DNA from: Actinomycetes bacterium
Lineage (GTDB): Bacteria; Actinomycetota; Actinomycetes; Actinomycetales; Actinomycetaceae
Reading direction: 5' to 3'
Assembly: GCA_023387755.1 (NCBI GenBank)
Contig: JAEWHO010000017.1
Span: 1 to 55,489 of the forward strand
Length of the DNA: 55,489 nt
Part shown: positions 1 to 7,383 of the stretch, in pieces
How positions within the stretch are numbered: the stretch's first letter is position 1
How the letters are laid out: each line of letters opens with the position of its first letter
Position numbers and translations under genes: made by a program
Notes under the pieces: generated by a model
Seen by the model: the letters and a program-made list of their open reading frames with translations, nothing else
The model's database searches: none
What the model was told of the DNA's origin: nothing

Positions 1-1127
1 GCTCTAACCGCGGCCATGAATCCTCGCTCGGCGATCTCGTAGCTGATGCGATGAAGGAGAAGATCCTCACCACTGCGGGTGAACCGGTCGATATCGGCAT
101 CATTAACGCCGGCGGCCTGCGTAAGGATCTGGTCCCGGTGGACGGGAATCTGACCTATAAGCAGACCTATGACGTTATGCCCTTCAGCAATCAGGTGGGC
201 TACGTGACGATCACTGGTGCTGACTTCAAGCAGGCGCTGGAAGAGCAGTGGAAGACCGATCTGAACTCCCAGAACTCCCGCCCGATGCTCAAACTCGGCA
301 TCTCCTCCAATGTGAGCTACACCTACGATCCGGCCTTGCCCTACGGCTCGCGTATCACCTCGGTACTGCTGGATGGCAAACCAATGGATATGGCTAAGAA
401 GTACACCGTCGGTTCGGTGACCTTCCTCCTGGCTGGCGGTGACAGTTTCAAGGCACTGACCAATGGTGGCGATTACGCGATCATCGATGATTATGATCGG
501 GACAAGTTCAATGAGTACCTGGCCGAACACCCGGGTGTGAAGCCGCGGGCGATTAAGTCATCCGTGGGTGTATCGCTGCCGCAGGGCACCGTCGATGGGG
601 AAACATTCGGCATCGACCTGCGTGGTCTTTCCTTCACCGAGGGGCCGTCTAAGACGGAGTCCGTCACCGTCAAGGTCGGCGATCAGACCGTGAAGGCGGC
701 TGTCGACAACTCCATTGTGGAGCCCAACGCCAACAGCCCCGAGTCCATCATCACTACTGACGGTGCCGGCCAGGCGAGCCTGACTGTTACCTCCCCGCTG
801 GTGGAATGCCCGGGCGCGGAAGATGTCGTGAAGCTGCCCGTCACCATTGAGGGTGATTTTGGAGAGCTCGTCTCTGCCGAACACGGCCTGGTGGTAGAGC
901 AGACCTGCACCCGCACGGCCCCAGAGCCGACCGAGGAGCCTACTGTGGCTCCGACCGTAGCGCCGACTCAGGATCCGACTGTGGCCCCGACGGCCGCGCC
1001 GGTTCCGCCGAAGCCCGGTCTGCCGATTACCGGTAGCGAAGCTGCGGGCCTCGGCGTCATCACCGTGGCGTTGCTGATGGCTGGAGGCGCTGCCCTGGCT
1101 GTCCGCCGCCGGATGGACGCTAGCTAA
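1..1127 (+). CDS. LPxTG-anchored 5'-nucleotidase family protein, C-terminal part (partial at left edge)
   Basis: Only the C-terminal 374 residues are present; the frame is open from base 3, so the gene begins outside the window. The visible part starts with the family's ESSLGDLVADAM segment and continues with INAGGLRKDL and YDVMPFSNQV, typical of the C-terminal substrate-binding domain of secreted 5'-nucleotidase/UshA-like enzymes, which dephosphorylate extracellular nucleotides. A domain of about 100 residues of unknown role follows, then a Pro-Thr-rich wall-spanning stretch (PTVAPTVAPTQDPTVAPT), the sortase motif LPITG, a hydrophobic segment and a basic tail (RRRMDAS). The protein is therefore predicted to be covalently fixed to peptidoglycan by a class A or E type sortase. 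A strong hairpin follows the stop codon. Family assignment is firm; substrate is inferred. Confidence 0.9.
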   Translation, partial: SNRGHESSLGDLVADAMKEKILTTAGEPVDIGIINAGGLRKDLVPVDGNLTYKQTYDVMPFSNQVGYVTITGADFKQALEEQWKTDLNSQNSRPMLKLGISSNVSYTYDPALPYGSRITSVLLDGKPMDMAKKYTVGSVTFLLAGGDSFKALTNGGDYAIIDDYDRDKFNEYLAEHPGVKPRAIKSSVGVSLPQGTVDGETFGIDLRGLSFTEGPSKTESVTVKVGDQTVKAAVDNSIVEPNANSPESIITTDGAGQASLTVTSPLVECPGAEDVVKLPVTIEGDFGELVSAEHGLVVEQTCTRTAPEPTEEPTVAPTVAPTQDPTVAPTAAPVPPKPGLPITGSEAAGLGVITVALLMAGGAALAVRRRMDAS

Positions 1128-1167
1128 TCAGCTAGTTCAGGACGCTTAACAGCGGCCTATCCCACAC

Positions 1168-1199
1168 GAGTGGGGGCGGTAGTACTACCGCCCCCACTC
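1168..1199. terminator. Perfect palindromic bidirectional terminator
   Basis: Two 16-nt arms, 1168-1183 and 1184-1199, are exact reverse complements (GAGTGGGGGCGGTAGT and its complement). The hairpin lies between the convergent nucleotidase and DUF1846 genes, and no T-run follows. Its arm TGGGGGCGGTAG recurs in the hairpin at 44935-44968. Confidence 0.85.
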
Positions 1200-1248
1200 T
1201 GCGTTTATGATCGCGCTTCGTTTATGGTCGCTCAGCTTCTCCGATAAC

Positions 1249-2754
1249 TCAGCGTTTGCGATACAGAGTTTTGCGCTGGTACTTCGGCTCTGAGGTCACC
1301 AGTGCCCCGAGATTACGGAAAATCCCCTCATCCACTGAACCCAGGATCGTTGTCGTGTGCACATCGCAGCCCCGTAGATTCTGTAGCTGCTCCAAGGCCG
1401 CGCGGGCGTGATCACTGGTAGTAGCTGAGGTGGAGAGGGCAATAAGTACCTCATCCGTGTGTAAGCGCGGATTGCGCGAACCCAGGTGCTCCGTTTTCAG
1501 TCGCTGAATCGGCTCAATAGCCTGTGGAGCCAGTAGATGCTTATCGGCATCGATCCCGGCTAAGAGTTTCAATGCGTTGAGCAACATAGCGGCCGAGCAC
1601 CCTAGCAACGCCGAGGTTTTTCCCACCACAATCTGCCCGTCGGGCAATTGCAGTGCCGAGCCCGGCGCACCGGTTGCTCGCTCCACCGCGAGAGCGCGCG
1701 CGACCACTGCCCGGTCCTGCGAACTCAATCCCATCTTGCCCATCAGCAGGGCTATTCGATCCGAGACGACCGGGTCAGCGTCGTTGCGGCGTTCTTCTAC
1801 TAGTGCCTTGTAATATCGACGGATCACCTCCTGGCGGGCGGCAGCCCGACAGGCGTCGTCGTCGTGGATACAATTACCGACCATATTGACGCCCATATCG
1901 GTGGGGGACTGATACGGGCAGCTCCCACTGGAACGTTCCAGCAATTGGCGCAGGAGTGGGAAGACCTCCACATCGCGGTTGTAGCTGACGGCCTGCACCC
2001 CGTACGCCTGCAAATGGAACGGATCGATCATATTGACATCGTCGAGGTCCGCTGTGGCCGCCTCGTAGGCCATATTGACCGGATGGTCGAGCGGGATATT
2101 CCAGATGGGGAAGGTCTCGAATTTAGCGTAACCAGCCTTAATCCCGCGTTCGTCGTCCTGATAAACCTGCGAAAGGCAGGTGGCTAATTTACCGCTGCCC
2201 GGGCCGGGGGCGGTGACGATAATGAGGTCTCGAGTGACTTCCACATACTCATTGCGCCCAAAGCCCCGCTCAGAAACGACGTGATCCACGGCGGCGGGAT
2301 AACCCGCGATGGTGCGGTGCCGGGCAACTTTCATCCCCAACCGTTGCAGGCGGGAACGGAACGCACGGGCGGCAGCCGGGGCTTCATCGATCTGCGTGAT
2401 CACCACATTTTCGACCAGGAACCCGCGTTCCCGGAAGACGTCGACCAGCCGCAGGGTGTCCTCCTCGTAGGAGATTCCGAGGTCGGCCCGGATTTTTGTG
2501 GCGCCCAAATCGCGGGCATTAACGACGACGACGATTTCCAGCTCGTCACGCAACTGCTCCAGCATGGCGATCTTGTTATCAGGCGTGAAACCGGGCAGGA
2601 CGCGGGAGGCATGGAAATCATCGAATAGCTTGCCACCCATCTCCAGATAGAGACGGCCCCCCAATTCCGCTCGGCGCGCAGCGATATGGTCTGACTGCAT
2701 CGAGATATAACGGTCGCGATCAAAACCGATACGAGCAAGCTGCACAGTGGACAT
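1249..2754 (-). CDS. DUF1846 family protein
   Basis: A 501-residue cytoplasmic protein of the DUF1846 family, whose members are about 500 residues and have no established reaction. It contains a P-loop-like motif, APGPGSGKLATCLSQ, near residue 180, which suggests nucleotide binding, and the family's C-terminal part with LRGCDVHTTTI and a terminal TSEPKYQRKTLY. The start at 2754 is chosen because GGGAGGA sits 5 nt upstream and the protein begins MSTVQLARIGFDRDRYI, matching family N-termini; the frame stays open much further upstream, across the asparaginase promoter, without coding character. The gene is divergent from the asparaginase gene and is closed by the bidirectional terminator at 1168-1199. 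Family is sure; function unknown. Confidence 0.9.
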   Translation of the reverse strand: MSTVQLARIGFDRDRYISMQSDHIAARRAELGGRLYLEMGGKLFDDFHASRVLPGFTPDNKIAMLEQLRDELEIVVVVNARDLGATKIRADLGISYEEDTLRLVDVFRERGFLVENVVITQIDEAPAAARAFRSRLQRLGMKVARHRTIAGYPAAVDHVVSERGFGRNEYVEVTRDLIIVTAPGPGSGKLATCLSQVYQDDERGIKAGYAKFETFPIWNIPLDHPVNMAYEAATADLDDVNMIDPFHLQAYGVQAVSYNRDVEVFPLLRQLLERSSGSCPYQSPTDMGVNMVGNCIHDDDACRAAARQEVIRRYYKALVEERRNDADPVVSDRIALLMGKMGLSSQDRAVVARALAVERATGAPGSALQLPDGQIVVGKTSALLGCSAAMLLNALKLLAGIDADKHLLAPQAIEPIQRLKTEHLGSRNPRLHTDEVLIALSTSATTSDHARAALEQLQNLRGCDVHTTTILGSVDEGIFRNLGALVTSEPKYQRKTLYRKR

Positions 2755-2809
2755 CCCAATCCTCCCGATATGACTACCCTCTGAGCTTAGCCTCTCGTAG
2801 CGGCCGGCT

Positions 2810-2838
2810 CCGACACGCCCGGTGCGGCACCGTACAAT
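2810..2838 (+). promoter_or_regulatory. Predicted promoter of the asparaginase gene
   Basis: CCGACA (2810-2815) and TACAAT (2833-2838) are separated by 17 nt. A ribosome binding site GGAG (2872-2875) follows before the ATG at 2882, giving a leader of about 37 nt. Confidence 0.55.
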
Positions 2839-2881
2839 AGGGAAGAATCGCCAACGGTGGAGAAGGAGCGGGGAGCAACAC

Positions 2882-3940
2882 ATGGAATTACCGCGGATTG
2901 CTGTGGGGGCCCTGGGGGGAACAATCGCGATGGTGCGGCGCGGTGATGACCAAGGGGTGAGCCCCGCCCTTGCGGCCGATGACCTTGTGGCAGCAGTCCC
3001 CGAGATTGCGACCGTCGCAACCGTGCACACGCAGACGATATCCAATGAACCCTCACCCCACCTCACCTTCACGCACGTGTACGATGCTTTCTGCTTCGCC
3101 ACGGAACAGGTTGAGGCAGGCGCGGTCGGGGTTGTGCTGACCCACGGTACAGACACATTGGAGGAGACAGCCTTTGCGCTCGACCTGCTCTGGAACCGCC
3201 CCGAACCGCTCATCATCACCGGTGCCATGCGCAATCCTGATCAGCCAGGCGCAGACGGCCCGGCAAATCTGCTCGGCGCTGTCATGACAGCCTTATCGCC
3301 GCACGCCCGCGACTTGGGGGTATTGGTGGTGGCCAATGATGAGGTACACGCCTCCCGGCATGTAGCAAAAACTGACACTAGTGCGGTGCAGGCATTCTGC
3401 TCCCCCGGGTGGGGCCCGCTCGGCCGCATCATAGAGGGCAGGGTACAGATCGCATTCCGTCCGGCTGCGAAGTCAGGAGTACTGCCGAGTTTTCTCACGC
3501 AACCTTGTGCTGCCACTACGATGGCCCACGCGGCAGCAGATACTCCGGTGAATATTCCGATCATTGAACTTGGTTTAGGCGACGACGGTGCTTATCTCCC
3601 GAACCTGAGCCAATCTGGGCGGGCAGTGATTATCAATGCGCCGGGTGGCGGGCACATGAGCCCGGCAGCTGCTGAGCGCTGCATTGCGCTCGTAGATGCT
3701 GGGGCGCCCGTTATTATCGCCACTCGCACCGGTCAAGGGCCGACCTTGAATCACACCTATGGTTACGTGGGCGGAGAGATCGATCTGGCCCGCCGCGGCA
3801 TGATCTTTGCCGGCCATCTGCGTGCCCGCCAAGCCCGCATTCTTGCGCATATGTTCCTCGCATCCGGCGGCACGCCGGCCGCTCTCAGCCGCGCCTATGC
3901 AGTGTGGGGGAGCGCGGGCTTCACTACCACAGGGTGGTGA
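2882..3940 (+). CDS. ansA: L-asparaginase, type I-like (cytoplasmic)
   Basis: The enzyme hydrolyses L-asparagine to aspartate and ammonia. The 352-residue protein carries both asparaginase signatures: GGTIAM near the N-terminus, holding the first catalytic Thr, and HGTDTLEETAF near residue 88, holding the second catalytic Thr-Asp pair; a Lys follows in AKTDTSA. No signal peptide is seen, so a cytoplasmic enzyme is expected. The start is fixed by GGAG 6 nt upstream of the ATG. The 3' end overlaps the end of the convergent beta-propeller gene by 17 bp, so the two stop codons lie inside each other's coding sequence. Substrate preference between asparagine and glutamine cannot be read here. Confidence 0.9.
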   Translation: MELPRIAVGALGGTIAMVRRGDDQGVSPALAADDLVAAVPEIATVATVHTQTISNEPSPHLTFTHVYDAFCFATEQVEAGAVGVVLTHGTDTLEETAFALDLLWNRPEPLIITGAMRNPDQPGADGPANLLGAVMTALSPHARDLGVLVVANDEVHASRHVAKTDTSAVQAFCSPGWGPLGRIIEGRVQIAFRPAAKSGVLPSFLTQPCAATTMAHAAADTPVNIPIIELGLGDDGAYLPNLSQSGRAVIINAPGGGHMSPAAAERCIALVDAGAPVIIATRTGQGPTLNHTYGYVGGEIDLARRGMIFAGHLRARQARILAHMFLASGGTPAALSRAYAVWGSAGFTTTGW

Positions 3941-4967
3941 CACGCCGCTCAGCCAACTCCACCCGCCAGGCCCGGTGGCAGGCATCAATAACCGCTTGGC
4001 GTGATTTCGGTGACCATACGACATAGCACTGGGCCATATATTCGGCTTCGGAGGTATGCCGACGATCGACAGGCAGTTGCCAGGCCGCAACCTCCCTCGC
4101 CGTGGCGTCGAGGATACGAATCCGAGGCCCAGTATGGTCGAGGACCACGGTGTAGGCGCCGTCAGGGCAAAACCCGCCAGTGATGACATGCCCGAGGCTT
4201 GGCATATCTTGCAACCCCGCAGCGGGGGAAAACTCCAGGTTGCCGTGTTCGTGATGATCGCAGTAGGTTAGATGGGCGGCGCGGCCATCCGGCGTGACGG
4301 CGACGCTGATGATAGGGATCCGGGTGGGCAACTGGTAGCGCTCGGCGTGGCCGGTCTCTAAACAGACCAGGGCAACGCAATTACCTATTCTCGAATAGGT
4401 AGCACACATCCGCCCATCAGGTGTGCACGAAGCCTGCAGGTCGATGGGTAAATCCTGTGCTACCAGGCGGCAGCCGAGCAGCCAATCTCGCCACCACAGA
4501 TCCATGATTCCGCGTTTGCGTTCATCTGATAGATACAGCACACCGCGGCTGTGAACCTGGAGCAACCGGTGCGTAATTCCCGCGCCGTGGGCGAGTAGGT
4601 GTAAGCCTTCTAAGCCGGCAGGCAGATACGTGGCAACGAGATTGAGGAGAGACAGTTGTGAGGCCGAACCCACTCCCCAGTCGTGTTCGATGACGACGGT
4701 GCGCCGGCCAGGTACGTAACGCCCTGTGCAGTGGGTGCCGGTTGCGGTCAGTTGCTGTACTACGCCCGCGGGGGTGAGTTCAAATAATTGCAGTGACCGA
4801 CGAGTAGAGGCGGGCACATGTAGTGTGTTGCCACGCGCTGCGGGGAGGGAACTTGGAAGTGCCTGCAATAGCACCTGCCCGCTCTCAGTGATATCGACGG
4901 CGTGCAGATCCGCTTGTGCCGCCGGAAGGACCGGATCACGCACTGCCACATGTGTGTCCTGGGGCAT
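3924..4967 (-). CDS. Orphan beta-propeller-like protein (similar to the S9 peptidase N-domain)
   Basis: I do not recognise a named family. The 347-residue protein has no signal peptide or membrane segment. It shows repeated propeller-type phrases such as VAVTPDGRAAHLTY, GGFCPDGAYTVVLD and ASCTPDGRMCATYS, each followed by short beta-rich stretches, and HDWGVGSASQLSLLNL resembles the N-terminal propeller of S9-family acylaminoacyl peptidases. The C-terminal alpha/beta hydrolase domain of that family is absent, with no GxSxG motif and a stop after the last blade. Translation probably begins on a leaderless transcript: CACAAT lies 6 nt before the ATG. It overlaps the asparaginase gene tail to tail and is divergent from trmL. 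A solitary binding module is likelier than an enzyme. Confidence 0.6.
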   Translation of the reverse strand: MPQDTHVAVRDPVLPAAQADLHAVDITESGQVLLQALPSSLPAARGNTLHVPASTRRSLQLFELTPAGVVQQLTATGTHCTGRYVPGRRTVVIEHDWGVGSASQLSLLNLVATYLPAGLEGLHLLAHGAGITHRLLQVHSRGVLYLSDERKRGIMDLWWRDWLLGCRLVAQDLPIDLQASCTPDGRMCATYSRIGNCVALVCLETGHAERYQLPTRIPIISVAVTPDGRAAHLTYCDHHEHGNLEFSPAAGLQDMPSLGHVITGGFCPDGAYTVVLDHTGPRIRILDATAREVAAWQLPVDRRHTSEAEYMAQCYVVWSPKSRQAVIDACHRAWRVELAERRVTTLW

Positions 4968-4973
4968 GACGTC

Positions 4974-5002
4974 ATTGTGTCATAGATCGCATGATCTGGG
5001 AA
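4974..5002 (-). promoter_or_regulatory. Predicted leaderless promoter of the beta-propeller gene
   Basis: On the minus strand, TTCCCA (4997-5002) and CACAAT (4974-4979) are spaced by 17 nt, and CACAAT ends 6 nt before the ATG at 4967. Confidence 0.55.
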
Positions 5003-5054
5003 GGGAAGTCCACGCGGGTGTGGGCCGTCAATAGGGGGCACGCGGGCCGTGGGG

Positions 5055-5060
5055 CACAAT
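5055..5060 (+). promoter_or_regulatory. Predicted -10 box of leaderless trmL
   Basis: CACAAT ends 6 nt before the GTG at 5067. No convincing -35 is visible. It mirrors the CACAAT box of the divergent gene. Confidence 0.5.
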
Positions 5061-5066
5061 AGGGGA

Positions 5067-5531
5067 GTGTTCCATATTGTCTTCCACGAACCGCGTATCC
5101 CGGGTAATACCGGTGCTGCCATCCGCCTTGCCGCCTGCACCGGGGCAACCCTCCACCTGATCGAGCCGCTCGGTTTCGATTTTTCAGACGCCCACCTCAA
5201 ACGTGCAGGACTGGACTACCATGACCTTGCCGATCTCATCATCCACCCCCATATTGATCACCTCTTCGAAAGCCTGCCCCACGCACGGGTATGGGGTTTT
5301 TCAGGGCGCACGACGGCGTCATATGCGCAGGTCAGCTATCGGGAAGGCGATGTGCTCCTCTTCGGCTGTGAACCGACCGGGCTGCCCGAGTCAGTGCTCA
5401 CAGATAGCCGACTGACCGGGCTGGTGCGCATCCCGATGCTGCCGGGGCTGCGGAGTTTGAACCTCACCAATGCTGCCTCCATCGCGGTCTACGAGGCGTG
5501 GCGGCAGTGCGGTTTTAGTGGCGGTCAGTAG
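5067..5531 (+). CDS. trmL: tRNA (cytidine(34)-2'-O)-methyltransferase TrmL
   Basis: A 154-residue SPOUT-fold methyltransferase that 2'-O-methylates the wobble base of certain leucine tRNAs with S-adenosylmethionine. It starts VFHIVFHEPRIPGNTG, the family N-terminus, and has the trefoil-knot motifs LLFGCEPTGLP and RIPMLPGLRSLNLTNAASI that build the cofactor site. The length fits TrmL rather than the longer TrmH enzymes. GTG at 5067 is preferred over the in-frame GTG at 5049 because the protein then begins exactly at the family start, and because CACAAT 6 nt upstream would give a leaderless message. It is divergent from the beta-propeller gene. Confidence 0.88.
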   Translation: MFHIVFHEPRIPGNTGAAIRLAACTGATLHLIEPLGFDFSDAHLKRAGLDYHDLADLIIHPHIDHLFESLPHARVWGFSGRTTASYAQVSYREGDVLLFGCEPTGLPESVLTDSRLTGLVRIPMLPGLRSLNLTNAASIAVYEAWRQCGFSGGQ

Positions 5532-5593
5532 ACGCTTACGCCGGGGCTACGCGGCCAATACTGGGGCACCGGGCGGGGCGCTGCGGCCGGGGT

Positions 5594-6451
5594 TTAGCCC
5601 TGTGGCCGGAGAGCGTAGCAAGCTACCGCCGCTGCAGCCGCCACGTTCAGCGAATCCACTCCGTGGGCCATCGGGATACGGACCGTACTATCGCAGGCCG
5701 CAATGGTGGCAGGCCGCAGGCCATCTCCCTCGGTGCCCAGCACAATAGCGAGGCGCTCGTGGTTGGCTGCTGCCAGGTCGTCTAGCGTGATCGACTTCTC
5801 GCTCAACGCCAGCGCGGCGAGGTGGAAGCCAGCTTCCCGCAGCACCGCAGTATCGCCCGGCCAGGAATTCAGGCGGGTGAAGGGAACCTGGAATACCGTG
5901 CCCATCGAGACCCGCACCGAGCGGCGGTAGAGCGGATCCGCACAGGAGGGGGTGACGAGGATGGCGTCGAACCCCAGGGCGGCAGCCGAGCGGAAAGCCG
6001 CTCCCACATTGGTGTGGTCCACGATATTTTCCAGCACCATCACCCGGCGGGCATCCGCAATAACGTCCGCCACGGGCGGTAAGAGGGGCCGCTGCATAGC
6101 TGCCAGAGCACCGCGATGCAGGTGGAAACCGGTAATCGATTGTAGGAGTTCCTCGGACCCAAGCAAAATGGGCACTTCGCCGCCGTCCTCGCTTCCCGTT
6201 GCGGTAGCAATAACGGGCCGCATATCCTCCAGCCACTGCGGTGCCATGAGCATCGAACGGGGCCGGTGCCCGGCTGCTACCGCCCGCCGGATGACCTGGG
6301 AGGATTCGGCCATGTATAGGCCACGTTCAACCTCCAGGCTGCGCCGCAGTTTCACATCGGTGAGCTGGATGTAGTCAGCCAGATAATCAGACAGTGGCGA
6401 AACCGCCCCGGCTGCGGCCGGGGCGGCGTCGTCGGGAAGTGGAATGATCAT
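5594..6451 (-). CDS. TrmH/SpoU family RNA 2'-O-ribose methyltransferase
   Basis: A 285-residue SPOUT methyltransferase. The N-terminal substrate-binding part contains GLYMAESSQVIRRAVAAGH. The catalytic domain carries motif 1 (NVGAAFRSAAALGFDAIL), motif 2 (LGTEGDGL) and motif 3 (RIPMAHGVDSLNVAAAAAV), the last two forming the S-adenosylmethionine knot. It probably methylates rRNA or tRNA, but the target cannot be named. Its ATG overlaps the deoD stop codon by 4 bp (ATGA), so the two are translationally coupled. It is convergent with trmL, and the 62-bp gap has no clear terminator. Confidence 0.85.
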   Translation of the reverse strand: MIIPLPDDAAPAAAGAVSPLSDYLADYIQLTDVKLRRSLEVERGLYMAESSQVIRRAVAAGHRPRSMLMAPQWLEDMRPVIATATGSEDGGEVPILLGSEELLQSITGFHLHRGALAAMQRPLLPPVADVIADARRVMVLENIVDHTNVGAAFRSAAALGFDAILVTPSCADPLYRRSVRVSMGTVFQVPFTRLNSWPGDTAVLREAGFHLAALALSEKSITLDDLAAANHERLAIVLGTEGDGLRPATIAACDSTVRIPMAHGVDSLNVAAAAAVACYALRPQG

Positions 6452-7161
6452 GCGTCACAGTGTGCCGCTGCCACGGCCAGCTTCAATGCAGTCTGGAACT
6501 TGGTTTCGCGATCCTCAGCGCTCATATCTTCCGAATGGTCGAGCAAGTGGTCAGAGACGGTGAGGATGGTCAGGGCTTCGCGCCCGAATTCAGCAGCCAC
6601 ACCGTACATGGCGGCTGCCTCCATATCGACCCCGAGCACGCCGTAGTCAGCGAGTTTCTCCGTTTGCCCCGGCACGGCCAGGTAGAAGTGATCGCGGGAG
6701 ATGATCGTGCCCACGTGGACCTTATCGCCGTCCTCAGCCGCATTAACGGCCGCCTGAGCCAGGCGGAAGGAGGCGACTGCGGAGAAATTAACCCCGGGAA
6801 TGCGCTGCTGGTTCATATTCGAATCCGTATGCGCGCCCAGGGCGACGACGGTATCGCCCACCTTGACATGCGGGGAAATTCCGCCGGTGGTGCCTACGCG
6901 GATCACTCGCTGAACACCATAGAACTTGAACAGCTCGGTCACGTAAATCGTAGCGGACGGCTGGCCCATCCCCGAACCCATGACGGACAGCGGTTTCCCG
7001 TTCACCGTGCCGGTAAAGGCGAGCATACCGCGCACCTCGTTGACGCAGCGAGCATCGGGCATCAGCAATTCGGCGATGCGGCGGGCACGCAGCGGGTCAC
7101 CGGGCATAAGAACTGCCGGCGCAAAATCGTCGGCCGCCGCAGTGATATGGGGAGTAGCCAT
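6448..7161 (-). CDS. deoD: Purine-nucleoside phosphorylase DeoD
   Basis: This enzyme reversibly phosphorolyses purine ribo- and deoxyribonucleosides to base and ribose-1-phosphate. The 237-residue length is that of the hexameric bacterial type. Motifs: MPGDPLRAR, which binds phosphate; GTTGGISPHVKVGD; VDMEAAAMYG, with the ribose-binding Met-Glu; and TVSDH, with the catalytic Asp. The ATG at 7161 is chosen because AAAGGAG lies just upstream and the protein then begins MATPHITA as in the family; the extra upstream frame is not conserved-looking. It is first in a two-gene unit with the RNA methyltransferase. A 15-bp palindrome lies 40 bp upstream. Confidence 0.93.
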   Translation of the reverse strand: MATPHITAAADDFAPAVLMPGDPLRARRIAELLMPDARCVNEVRGMLAFTGTVNGKPLSVMGSGMGQPSATIYVTELFKFYGVQRVIRVGTTGGISPHVKVGDTVVALGAHTDSNMNQQRIPGVNFSAVASFRLAQAAVNAAEDGDKVHVGTIISRDHFYLAVPGQTEKLADYGVLGVDMEAAAMYGVAAEFGREALTILTVSDHLLDHSEDMSAEDRETKFQTALKLAVAAAHCDA

Positions 7162-7200
7162 AAAGATCTCCTTTGAGCTTGTAAGTAGTCTTTTCAATTG

Positions 7201-7215
7201 TCCCATTGAATGGGA
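7201..7215. promoter_or_regulatory. 15-bp palindrome upstream of deoD
   Basis: TCCCATT and AATGGGA flank a single G. It is a possible operator for deoD, whose start is at 7161. The regulator is unknown. Confidence 0.35.
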
Positions 7216-7367
7216 ACCCATTAGCCCAGACATTCACCGCTGGTGGCAAGAGGATACTCACCGTCCGTGGCCTGCGGCATAGCGACTCAATCCTGCGTCC
7301 CAACTGGTTGCTGCACTACAGAAGTCACCCTGTAGGTAGCGGCTGCATTACAGAAGGCCCCACCGTG

Positions 7368-7383
7368 CGTAGCAGAGGCTACG
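7368..7383 (-). terminator. Weak hairpin after the deacetylase gene
   Basis: CGTAGC and GCTACG pair around a 4-nt loop directly behind the stop codon on the minus strand. The stem is only 6 bp with no T-run, so termination is uncertain. Confidence 0.3.

Noticed and set aside
1249..3234. A 661-codon version of the DUF1846 protein reaching into the asparaginase gene
   Set aside because: The extra N-terminal 160 codons have no family similarity, overlap the asparaginase promoter and coding start, and a good ribosome binding site supports the start at 2754.
6460..7176. A 238-codon plus-strand frame across deoD
   Set aside because: It is antisense to deoD, lacks any motif and has no start signals.
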